From Brevundimonas goettingensis (GTDB lineage: Bacteria > Pseudomonadota > Alphaproteobacteria > Caulobacterales > Caulobacteraceae), in contig NZ_CP062222.1 of NCBI RefSeq assembly GCF_017487405.1, positions 186,001 to 250,000 on the forward strand: a stretch of DNA of 64,000 nt. Direction: 5' to 3'. A program made the translations under genes and the position numbers. How positions within the stretch are numbered: the stretch's first letter is position 1; the number at the start of each line of letters is the position of its first letter. Positions 46,286 through 53,697 of this stretch are shown in pieces. The notes under the pieces are model-generated. The model saw only the letters and a program-made list of their open reading frames with translations, had not been told where the DNA came from and did not search any database.

Positions 46286-47413
46286 TCAGGCCGCCTGGAC
46301 GCCGCGGCGCATGCGCCAGAAGCGCAGGGTGCGGCTGGCCTGTTCGCGGGTCAGGTCCGCATAGAGGCGGGCATAGCCGTGGGCCTTGGCCATGGCTTCG
46401 CCGTCGTCGTTGAGAATGACCACGGCGAAGGTAAGGAACAGGGCGCGGTCCAGATCGGCGGCGCGGCAGATGACGGCCAGGGCGTCCAGTTCCCGGCGCT
46501 CGATGATCTGGCGTGCGGTATGGAAGTCGACGTCGGCGAGCTGGGCCAGGGAGATCAGGAAAGGCGTGCGCGAGCCGGAGCGCAGGAAGCGGGCCAGCAT
46601 CTGGGGCGACAGCTGGTTGGCGGCGGCCAGTTCCTGAACATAGGCAAGGCTCTCGGCATAGTCGGCCGGGAAGACGCCGTCCTCGGTCGCCACGCGGGCG
46701 CGGCCGGCGGCGAGGGCCGCCTCCAGCAGGACCGGATCCATGGAGGCGTTGGTTTCGAGGATATGCTGGCGCAGTCGGGCCTCGACGACGAAATACATCT
46801 CGTTGAGCAGGTCGGCGGGCAGGGCGCTGCGTTCGACGGTCGCGGCGTGCAGGGCCGGATTGATCTTGGCGCGTTCGACCGCGGTTTCGGACGCGGTGCG
46901 CGACAGGCGGGCGCCGTCGTTGCGCAGCAGGGTGCCGAGGGTCTCGTCATCGCCGCGCTCGACGATGACCTCGGAGACGGCCTCGGGCACTTCCGGGCGG
47001 CTGGAGACAGCGCGCAGATGTTCCTGGCCGTGGACGCGGACCACGCCCAGCAGGTCGGCCTCGGTCAGGACGGTCGAGGCGCGCAGCACGGCGTCAGCGA
47101 CGTCGGCCTCGTCATTGGACAGGCGGCGGATGAGGCCGCGCGGCGCATCGGCGCGGACCGAGAAACGTTCCGACAGCTCCTTGCGGACCGCGGTCTCCAT
47201 GTCGGCCGACAGGTCGGACAGGACCGACCCGTAGAGTTCGTCTTCCTTGGCTGTGCGCAGGGTCGAGCCGAAGAAATGGTCGGTCAGTTCGCGCAATAGC
47301 GCGCGCCGGCTGTCGCTCGACGGTTCCTGGGCCAGGGCGATGAGCGCGGGAAGCCGCGAGCCGGTCAGGGCGATTTCATCGGCCGCGGAAGAGGGGGCGA
47401 TGACGTCGCTCAT
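46286..47413 (-). CDS. DUF2336 domain protein (second of two)
   Basis: A 375-residue DUF2336 protein, running towards mucR on the opposite strand. Shared features with the first copy include the middle tract LGTLLRNDGARLSRTASETA and helix-rich arrangement. Pairwise identity is low by eye, so the duplication is old. Its start overlaps the stop of the Gln-rich gene by 4 bp (ATGA), so the two are coupled. Function unknown. Confidence 0.83.
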   Translation of the reverse strand: MSDVIAPSSAADEIALTGSRLPALIALAQEPSSDSRRALLRELTDHFFGSTLRTAKEDELYGSVLSDLSADMETAVRKELSERFSVRADAPRGLIRRLSNDEADVADAVLRASTVLTEADLLGVVRVHGQEHLRAVSSRPEVPEAVSEVIVERGDDETLGTLLRNDGARLSRTASETAVERAKINPALHAATVERSALPADLLNEMYFVVEARLRQHILETNASMDPVLLEAALAAGRARVATEDGVFPADYAESLAYVQELAAANQLSPQMLARFLRSGSRTPFLISLAQLADVDFHTARQIIERRELDALAVICRAADLDRALFLTFAVVILNDDGEAMAKAHGYARLYADLTREQASRTLRFWRMRRGVQAA

Positions 47414-48501
47414 GGCAGATTGGGATCCTGATTGGGCACGACGACCTGGGCCTGGCCGTTGACGGTGCGGGTGCGCACGGGTGCGGCGGGCGGCTCGGCG
47501 AGGTCGATAGGAGCGTTGTCGAGGTAGACGGACTCGGGGATGGCGATCGGGTCCGGCTGGCGGCCCACGGCGCGCTGGACCGAATAGTAGCGGACGCCTT
47601 CACGCGGCGGCTCGGCGCCGGCGTAGGCCTGACCGCCCGTGGTCCGGCCGGCGACCGGCTGGGTCAGGACCGGCGACTGAATCTCGCCCTGGGCGTTGGC
47701 CTGGGTGGAGGCGGCGGGGACCGCCGCGGCCTGCTGAGGCTGGGCCTCGCTCTGGGCCGGGGCCTGGGGCTGCTGCATGCGGAAGATGGGCGCATCGCGG
47801 CGCGGGGCCATGGGGTCATAGCCGTGTGCGGAGACAGACGCGGGGGCCGGACCGGCGTCGGCGCGCTGCTGGAATTGCGGGGCCGTCTGGGCCTGATCGG
47901 CGGCGGGAGCCTGCACGTGCACCGCCTGCTGCTGAGGCTGCGGCATGGCGCGGACCTGGGCCTCGTACTGGGCCTGGGCCGCGGATTGGTACCAGGCTTG
48001 GTACTGGGCCTGAATCTCAGCCTGATAGGCGGCCTGGGCGCGGGCCTGTTCGGCCGGGTCGACCTGAGCCTGCTGGGGCGCGGAATAGACGGGGATCGGT
48101 CCGCGAGGGGCCTCCTGCGGGGCGGCGAGCGGGACGGGCGCGGGGGCGGGGGCGCGGCTGGAGCCAGTCCAGGCCGAGGCGGGGGTGAGGCCGGCACCGG
48201 AGCCGACGCCGTAGCGCGAGGGGCGGGCCGAGGCGCTCTGGATGCCGGGATAGCGGGGGGCGTTCGCCGCGAGCGGCGTGGGCGGGCCGGCGGCGTTCGA
48301 ACGGCGCAGGCCGTCGGTAGCGTTTGGGGTCGGGGCGTCGGGCTTGCCGGCCCAGGTGAGATAGCGCAGGCCCATGACTTCGCCGGGGCGCGCTTGCTGG
48401 GCGAGCGTGGGGGAGGCGGCGAAAAGGCATGCGCCGACGGCGAGCACCGGCGCGAGCGTCTTCAGCTCGAGCACAGGCAGGGCGTTGGAACGGTTGCGCA
48501 A
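47410..48501 (-). CDS. secreted Gln/Pro/Ala-rich protein
   Basis: A 363-residue protein with a signal peptide (LAPVLAVGACLFAASPTLA). Most of the rest is low-complexity: a Gln-rich coiled stretch (AQAAYQAEIQAQYQAWYQSA) between Pro/Ala-rich linkers, with a more ordered C-terminus (GVRYYSVQRAVGRQPDPIAI). It is probably an exported or wall-associated protein of Caulobacterales. The upstream region has TTAA-N7-CTAA at 48555. It is transcribed ahead of the second DUF2336 gene in a coupled pair. Confidence 0.7.
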   Translation of the reverse strand: MRNRSNALPVLELKTLAPVLAVGACLFAASPTLAQQARPGEVMGLRYLTWAGKPDAPTPNATDGLRRSNAAGPPTPLAANAPRYPGIQSASARPSRYGVGSGAGLTPASAWTGSSRAPAPAPVPLAAPQEAPRGPIPVYSAPQQAQVDPAEQARAQAAYQAEIQAQYQAWYQSAAQAQYEAQVRAMPQPQQQAVHVQAPAADQAQTAPQFQQRADAGPAPASVSAHGYDPMAPRRDAPIFRMQQPQAPAQSEAQPQQAAAVPAASTQANAQGEIQSPVLTQPVAGRTTGGQAYAGAEPPREGVRYYSVQRAVGRQPDPIAIPESVYLDNAPIDLAEPPAAPVRTRTVNGQAQVVVPNQDPNLP

Positions 48502-48554
48502 ATCGGACTCCCCGCGTTCGCACGGAACGTCCGATCAAGGTATCCGAAGGCGCA

Positions 48555-48569
48555 TTAACCCGGGGCTAA
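48555..48569 (-). promoter_or_regulatory. candidate CtrA box
   Basis: TTAA-CCCGGGG-CTAA has the TTAA-N7-TTAA spacing with one mismatch in the second half, 54 bp upstream of the Gln/Pro-rich gene. It overlaps the stop region of the ABC permease gene, which could place it in coding sequence by chance. Confidence 0.45.
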
Positions 48570-49333
48570 CGGCCGGAACGCCGTTTCAGGATTTCCCGCG
48601 CGGTGACGGCGACCACGAGATTGAGCAGCAGACCGAGCGCCGCGAGCCAGACGAGGGCGGCCAGAAGCTCGGCGGTGCGCAGGCGATTGCCGGCCTCGAG
48701 CAGGCGCCAGGCCAGGCCCTGGGCGCGCCCGGATCCGGAGACGAATTCGGCGATCACGGCGCCGATGATGGCCTGTCCGGATGCGACGCGCAGACCCTCC
48801 AGGGCGAAGGGCAGGGCCGAGGGAAGGCGCAGCCGAAGAAGGCGCTGGATGCGGCCGGCGCCATAGAGGTCGAACATCCGCTCAAGATCCGGATCAGCGG
48901 ACTTCAAACCCGTCAGAACACCGGAAAAGACCGGGAAAAAGGCGACCGCGGCGGCGAGGGCGACGACCGCAGCCTCGGCATTGTCGAGCCCGGCCCAGAT
49001 GACCACCAGAGGGGCGATGGCGACGATCGGGGTCACCTGAACGGCGATGGCCAGGGGGCGGACGGCGCGCTCGGCGGCGTCGTTCAGCGACACGGCGATG
49101 GCCAGACCACCGCCGAGGACGACGGCGACGGCGAGGGCCTGAAGCGCCATCCAGAAGGTCTGCAGCGCAGAGCCGGCGAGGACGGGGGCGCGCTCGACCA
49201 ATGCAAGAGCCACCGCGCTGGGCGGCGGCAGGAAGTAGGACGGGACGTCGAGGAGGCGGCACGCAACCTCCCACACCGCCAGCAGCAGGGCGATCAGAAG
49301 CAGCGGGGCGATGAGATCGGTCGCGCGTCTCAT
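48566..49333 (-). CDS. ABC transporter permease, NMT1/SsuC type
   Basis: A 255-residue inner-membrane protein with about six helices and the cytoplasmic EAA loop near AGRIQRLLRLRLPSALPF. It belongs to the nitrate/taurine/pyrimidine transporter permease group. It is the last gene of a three-gene operon (binding protein, ATPase, permease), starting 4 bp before the ATPase stop. Confidence 0.87.
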   Translation of the reverse strand: MRRATDLIAPLLLIALLLAVWEVACRLLDVPSYFLPPPSAVALALVERAPVLAGSALQTFWMALQALAVAVVLGGGLAIAVSLNDAAERAVRPLAIAVQVTPIVAIAPLVVIWAGLDNAEAAVVALAAAVAFFPVFSGVLTGLKSADPDLERMFDLYGAGRIQRLLRLRLPSALPFALEGLRVASGQAIIGAVIAEFVSGSGRAQGLAWRLLEAGNRLRTAELLAALVWLAALGLLLNLVVAVTAREILKRRSGR

Positions 49334-50082
49334 GCCGCCGGGACCATGGCGGCGGCGAGGGCTTCGGCGACGGCCTCGACCGTCTGGCGGTAGCTCGGAT
49401 CTGCGCGCCAGTGCGGCGGGCGAGGGATGGGGCCGGGCGTAGGGATGGCGGCGCCGGGGCGGCCGGTGGCGGCTTCCAGAACGACGACGCGTTGGGCGAG
49501 ATACACGGCCTCCTCGACGTCGTGGGTGACGAAGACGATGGCGGGGCGGGTGTTGGACCAGAGGCGATGCAGGTCTTCGACCAGGCCGCGCCGGGTGATC
49601 GAGTCCAGGGCGGCGAAGGGCTCGTCGAGCAGCAGGAGGTCGGGGCGGGTGACCAGGGCGCGGGCGAGGGAGACGCGCATGGCCATGCCGCCCGACAGCT
49701 GGAACGGCCGGGCCGTCAGGCGGTCGCCGAGACCGACGGCGGCAAGGGCTTCGGCGGCGCGGGCATAGGCCTGGGCGCGGGCGACGCCGGTCAGTTCCAA
49801 GGGCAGGGCGACATTGGCGACCGCGTCCGCCCAAGGCATCAGGGTCGGGCTCTGGAAGACGAAGCCGGTCCCGCCGGGGATGATCTGGCGGACGACGGCG
49901 CCGTCGTGAGGCCGTTCGAGATCGGCGAGCAGCCGGAGGATGGTGGACTTGCCGGCTCCGGACGCGCCCACGAGGGCGACGATCTCGCCGGCAGTGACGG
50001 TCAGGTCGACGGGGCCAATGGGGGCTCGGTCCGGCCAGGCGACCGTGACGCCTGAAAGGCTGGCGGCCAGTCCGTCAGCCAC
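49330..50082 (-). CDS. ABC transporter ATPase, NMT1/SsuB type
   Basis: A 250-residue ATPase. Walker A is GASGAGKST (near residue 40), the signature LSGGMAMRVSLARAL, Walker B LLLLDEPFAALD and switch His in VTHDVEEAV. It powers uptake by the adjoining permease. It overlaps the binding-protein gene by 8 bp and the permease by 4 bp, a strongly coupled operon. Confidence 0.9.
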   Translation of the reverse strand: MADGLAASLSGVTVAWPDRAPIGPVDLTVTAGEIVALVGASGAGKSTILRLLADLERPHDGAVVRQIIPGGTGFVFQSPTLMPWADAVANVALPLELTGVARAQAYARAAEALAAVGLGDRLTARPFQLSGGMAMRVSLARALVTRPDLLLLDEPFAALDSITRRGLVEDLHRLWSNTRPAIVFVTHDVEEAVYLAQRVVVLEAATGRPGAAIPTPGPIPRPPHWRADPSYRQTVEAVAEALAAAMVPAA

Positions 50083-51124
50083 GGCCGGGCAGGTAGCTGT
50101 CCGTGAAGGCGTTGCGCCAGTTCAGATTCTGAGGATAGACGCCGGCGCCCGAGGTGGTGTCAAAGAAGGCCTGCCAGCGCTCATTGGTCATGGCGCCGAG
50201 GCCATAGAGGGCCGCGTCGCCGCCCTCGACGATGGCGTTGGCGTTCAGGGCGTCGCGGGCCTGGGCCAGAACGGCGTCGGTCATGTCCGGATTGTCGCGC
50301 TTGATCAGGGCGTTGGCCTGTTTCGGGTCGCCGTTCACATAGTCGCGCCAGCCCTCGGCCGAAGCGGCGATGAAGCTGCGCAGGGCCGCAGCGTTGTCGC
50401 GCGCGAAACCGTTCGGGGAAAGGACCATGGCGGCGTAGGAGGGATAGCCCTCGTCGGCCAGGAGGAAGACCTTGGGCTTGAAGCCCCCGACGGTCTCAAT
50501 CGTATAGGGCTCGGACGTCAGATAGCCCTGCTGCACCGCCTGCTCATCGGCGAGGAAGGGGGCAGGGTTGAAGGTGTATTTGCGGACCTGATCGTCAGTG
50601 AAGCCGTACTTCGCTTTCAGCCAGACCCAGAAGGCGCTGATCGAGGCGTCGGCCAGCAGGAAGGGGCGGTCCTTCAGATCGGCGATGGTCTTGAGCGCCG
50701 GATCGGGGTGGGCGATCAGGACCTGCGGGTCCTTCTGGAAGAAGGCGGCGACGGCTTTCACCGGCGCATCCTCGGCGACCAGGTTGAAGGGAATGAAGGA
50801 GTTGGAGCCCATGCCCAGCTCCACCGCGCCCGAGGCCAAGAGCTGGGGCACGTTCACGCCGGGACCGCCTTGGACGATCTGGACGTTGAGATTGCGCTTC
50901 TCGTAGAGGCCGGTCGCCAGGGCCTGGTAGAAGCCGCCATGCTCGGCCTGGGCGCGCCAGTCGGTGGCGAAGCGGATGCGAACCCGGCCCTGATCGTCGA
51001 CCGGCGCTTCGGAGCGGAAGCAGGAGGCGAGGCCTGTCATGGTCGTGGCCACGGCCGCCATCGCCCCGCCCCCGAGGACGAGACGCCGGCTGGCGATGAG
51101 AGGGCGATTCTGGTCCCGCGACAT
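50075..51124 (-). CDS. ABC transporter substrate-binding protein (SsuA/THI5-like)
   Basis: A 349-residue lipoprotein-like protein; the signal (GGGAMAAVATTMTGLASC) ends in a LASC lipobox after twin Arg. The THI5/NMT1 fold is seen in RIRFATDWRAQAEHGGFYQA and GVNVPQLLASGAVELGMGSN. Homologs bind taurine, aliphatic sulfonates or thiamine pyrimidine precursors. The YxxLxxGLYEKRNL-like opening is typical, but substrate cannot be fixed; no thi-type riboswitch was seen upstream. First gene of the operon. Confidence 0.87.
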   Translation of the reverse strand: MSRDQNRPLIASRRLVLGGGAMAAVATTMTGLASCFRSEAPVDDQGRVRIRFATDWRAQAEHGGFYQALATGLYEKRNLNVQIVQGGPGVNVPQLLASGAVELGMGSNSFIPFNLVAEDAPVKAVAAFFQKDPQVLIAHPDPALKTIADLKDRPFLLADASISAFWVWLKAKYGFTDDQVRKYTFNPAPFLADEQAVQQGYLTSEPYTIETVGGFKPKVFLLADEGYPSYAAMVLSPNGFARDNAAALRSFIAASAEGWRDYVNGDPKQANALIKRDNPDMTDAVLAQARDALNANAIVEGGDAALYGLGAMTNERWQAFFDTTSGAGVYPQNLNWRNAFTDSYLPGRG

Positions 51125-51796
51125 GGGCGCAAGCTAGTGCGCGGCGGCGGCGAAGGAAAGGCGAACGAAGGTGGGAGTTCAGAGGCGGTGTGTCGCTCCT
51201 CGACCACGACAGTGGGAGTGGCTTTCGTCGCTCAAGCAGCGAGCGACCGCGTCGCGAGCGATAGCGACACAAGGATAGAGCCAGAATTGAGCGAGGGGAC
51301 GAGCGCACCGGCGAACCGACACTCTCGTCCCCTCGCCAAGTCCGGGTTGGACTTGGCCAATGAGGTTCAGGGCCCTGGCTTCAGCATCCGCGAGGCAAGC
51401 CCCGGAGATGGTCCGCTGTATCCTGGCGGCTCCTGTCCGATGCCGGTCCGTCGAGGATTGCGTCCCCGCCGTCGTTCATCGATCCCGATCCGGTTCCCTT
51501 GCCGGGCCTCGCCGCCGAAGCGGTTCCGCCCTTCAGAGCCTGGATCCTGCCGTCCCGTCTCGCTTCGTCGCCCGAGGGCGCCAGTGGAAGACCGTCTGGT
51601 CAGAGAGCCGGATCGACCCGCTTGAAACCCCGGCTCTCACCGGATTTCCGCGCCGCCGTGTCCCTCGGCCTGTTGACGTTCGCGCCAAATCCGTTAGACG
51701 GCAAGCGTCCGAAATTCTCCGTCTGTGCAAAGGCTTAGCCTTAGTGGTGGACAAGGCTGTGTATATCTGTGGGCGGATTAAAATTCACCATAGATA
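51125..51796. other. 672 bp non-coding, structured region
   Basis: No convincing gene: the open frames are Arg/Ser/Pro-rich and lack ribosome sites. It holds several perfect inverted repeats: TGTGTCGCT/AGCGACACA (51189-51271) enclosing GTCGCTC/GAGCGAC (51227-51247), a 13 bp pair GCGAGGGGACGAG/CTCGTCCCCTCGC (51291-51336), CCAAGTCC/GGACTTGG (51336-51356) and GAGAGCCGG/CCGGCTCTC (51603-51638). The right end is AT-rich with DnaA-box-like sequences. Confidence 0.65.
51189..51356. repeat. nested and tandem hairpins
   Basis: Four inverted repeats with arms of 7-13 bp follow one another without coding sequence, as expected for a structured RNA, a palindromic repeat element or a mobile remnant. The longest arm (13 bp) is perfect. 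Confidence 0.6.
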
Positions 51797-51818
51797 TCAG
51801 CATTCTGAATTTTCCACA
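51746..51818. other. AT-rich stretch with DnaA-box-like motifs
   Basis: TTTTCCACA at 51810-51818 fits the DnaA consensus TTWTNCACA exactly; TTGTCCACC at 51746-51754 (minus strand) and ATATACACA at 51758-51766 (minus strand) are near matches. The sequence between is the most AT-rich spot in this part of the window. It also contains the end of the hydrolase gene. Confidence 0.4.
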
Positions 51819-52804
51819 GAAACGGGTTCAAGCGCGGCGGTTTCGTCGATCCAGCGCCGCATGAAGGCTTGGGCGAGGGCCGCGGTGGGCGCGCCGAAAT
51901 GCTGAAAGCCGTGCGGGGCGGTCGAAACGTCGAGCAAATCGACGGGCGAATGACGAGCCCAGGCCTCGGCCATCAGAAGACTGTCGTCGCGAAAGGGGTC
52001 GAGCTCGCCCGTCACGAAGAGGGCGGGCGGCAGGCCGGACAGGTCGGCGTGCAGCGGCGACAGGTCCGGGGCCCGACGTCCGGCCTCGTCCAGACCGGGG
52101 GTCAGCCGACCGAGGTCGCGCGGCAGGTTTGGACCGTCGAATAGAAGGGTCTCGGGACCGGCGGTCCTGGCGGAAGGCGTCCCTGACAGGTCGAACACGC
52201 CCTGGACAAAGATGCAGGCGGGGAGCGGGACCTGGCCTTCGTCGCGCAGTTTCAGAAGCGCGAGCGCGGCGAGATGAGCGCCGGCCGACTCGCCCATGAG
52301 GAAGACGTGATCGACCCCGAGGCGGTCGCGGCCTTCGCCGAGCGCCCAGCGCAGGGCGGCGACGCAGTCCTCGACCGCATCCGGCATCCAGACGCCGCGC
52401 GCCTCGTCCAGCAACCGATAGTCCACCGAGGTGACGGCGAGGCCGGCTTCGGCGAAATGACGGGTCAGGCCGTCGTTGAGCGCCGCGCTGCCGAGCACCC
52501 AGCCACCGCCGTGGAAGTCGATCAGAAGGCCGCGCGGAGTGGTCGCTGGCTGAAGCAGCCGCAGAGGGATGGAATGGGCGGCGGCGTCAATGACGAGGCT
52601 GGAGACGGCGACGCCGCGCCGTTTGAGGGTCAGGGCGCCGAGACGACCGACCGCGCGATCGGCGAGGGGGTTCAGGCGCTGGCCGAGTTGGAGCCGCCAC
52701 CCGTCAGGCTTGAGGCGCGGGGCCGCCGCCATCACCCGATTGGCCCGGCGCGCGGACCGTGTCTGGGCGGGAGTCAGCGTCATGGTGTGAAGCGTCAGGG
52801 ACAT
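51797..52804 (-). CDS. alpha/beta hydrolase, HSL/lipase family
   Basis: A 335-residue esterase or lipase. HGGGW (FHGGGWVLG) forms the oxyanion hole, the nucleophile elbow is GESAGAH near residue 177, the Asp in ELDPFRDDS and the His in STAPHGFQHF. It lacks a signal peptide. Hormone-sensitive-lipase-type enzymes hydrolyse short-chain esters. It ends in the AT-rich region with the DnaA-like motifs and follows the next gene by 34 bp on the same strand. Confidence 0.88.
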   Translation of the reverse strand: MSLTLHTMTLTPAQTRSARRANRVMAAAPRLKPDGWRLQLGQRLNPLADRAVGRLGALTLKRRGVAVSSLVIDAAAHSIPLRLLQPATTPRGLLIDFHGGGWVLGSAALNDGLTRHFAEAGLAVTSVDYRLLDEARGVWMPDAVEDCVAALRWALGEGRDRLGVDHVFLMGESAGAHLAALALLKLRDEGQVPLPACIFVQGVFDLSGTPSARTAGPETLLFDGPNLPRDLGRLTPGLDEAGRRAPDLSPLHADLSGLPPALFVTGELDPFRDDSLLMAEAWARHSPVDLLDVSTAPHGFQHFGAPTAALAQAFMRRWIDETAALEPVSVENSEC

Positions 52805-52838
52805 GGGGGACTTCTATGCCGCTTCGCAGGGAATCGCC

Positions 52839-53684
52839 CTAGCGGACGCGGATCAGCGCCCTCAAGCCCGTAGGCAGTCGGACAATGTCGGCTTTCAGGG
52901 ACGTGGCGGCGACTCCCTGGCGTAAAGCGGTTTCAGCCTCGGCGATCTCCGGCCCCTGGGCGGTCACGAGGCAGACGTCCTCACCGTTCTGGACATAGAC
53001 CTCTCCCTCGCGGGAATGGACGAGGTAGGCTTCGTTCCAGGTTGTCGACTGTTCGAGAAACGCCTGTTGCGCAGGCGTCGGCTCGGCATTGGCCAGGCTC
53101 AGAGGACAGACCTCGGTGGCCGCTGAAACAAGGGCTTCGGCGAAGGACCGGCGCTGGTAGGCGAAGGCGGCCAGAGCCGCGGCGCCGCTGCCCTTGTTTC
53201 GATCCATGACCTGGGCTTCGAAGCCGGTGTTGTCCGCCTCCGTGTCCGAATAGTGGAGCGATATCACGAGGCTGGAGCCCGGGCGTTCCCACCAATGGCT
53301 GAAGCCGTCATCGGGCGCGTCGGATATCGGTTTCCAGCCGTCCGCATCGAGGCGCGCGCGCACCGCCGCATGCACCGCGCGTGCATCGGTGAACACGCTC
53401 GTGGCGCACACGGTGAAGGCCGGCTGGAGAGCGATGCCGACGTAGCGCGTCGGCGAGGCGTAGCGGAAGGCCTGCCTGTCATCAGGTCCGAAGCTGTTGC
53501 GCTGGCGTTCTATCTCTTCGGCCGGTTGCGGGTCGAACGCCTCGGGATCGGCGGGCGACAGGGTATTCTCGATGACCGGGACGCAGACGGAGAAGACCGC
53601 ATCGACCGCCATCGAAGGCAGATCGGACGCCGTGGCGGGAGAGACCTGAAGGCCGGCAACGGCCATGATCACAGCGGGCGTCAT
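52839..53684 (-). CDS. secreted protein, unknown function
   Basis: A 281-residue protein from ATG at 53684, which has GGAAGG eight bases before it; the ATG at 53690 lies directly against that site and is unlikely. Signal peptide near MTPAVIMAVAGLQVSPATA. The mature protein has several Cys (FSVCVPV, TVCATSV, EVCPLSL, EDVCLVT) that may pair in the periplasm, and no named domain. It is on the same strand as, and 13 bp from, the ABC-F gene. Confidence 0.65.
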   Translation of the reverse strand: MTPAVIMAVAGLQVSPATASDLPSMAVDAVFSVCVPVIENTLSPADPEAFDPQPAEEIERQRNSFGPDDRQAFRYASPTRYVGIALQPAFTVCATSVFTDARAVHAAVRARLDADGWKPISDAPDDGFSHWWERPGSSLVISLHYSDTEADNTGFEAQVMDRNKGSGAAALAAFAYQRRSFAEALVSAATEVCPLSLANAEPTPAQQAFLEQSTTWNEAYLVHSREGEVYVQNGEDVCLVTAQGPEIAEAETALRQGVAATSLKADIVRLPTGLRALIRVR

Positions 53685-53697
53685 GACCATCCTTCCG

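Noticed and set aside
50900..51400. TPP riboswitch upstream of the NMT1-type transporter
   Set aside because: No CTGAGA-type core or matching helices were found on the minus strand.
51360..51905. 181-residue plus-strand frame over the structured region
   Set aside because: Ser/Arg/Pro-rich, no ribosome site, runs into the antisense of the hydrolase gene.
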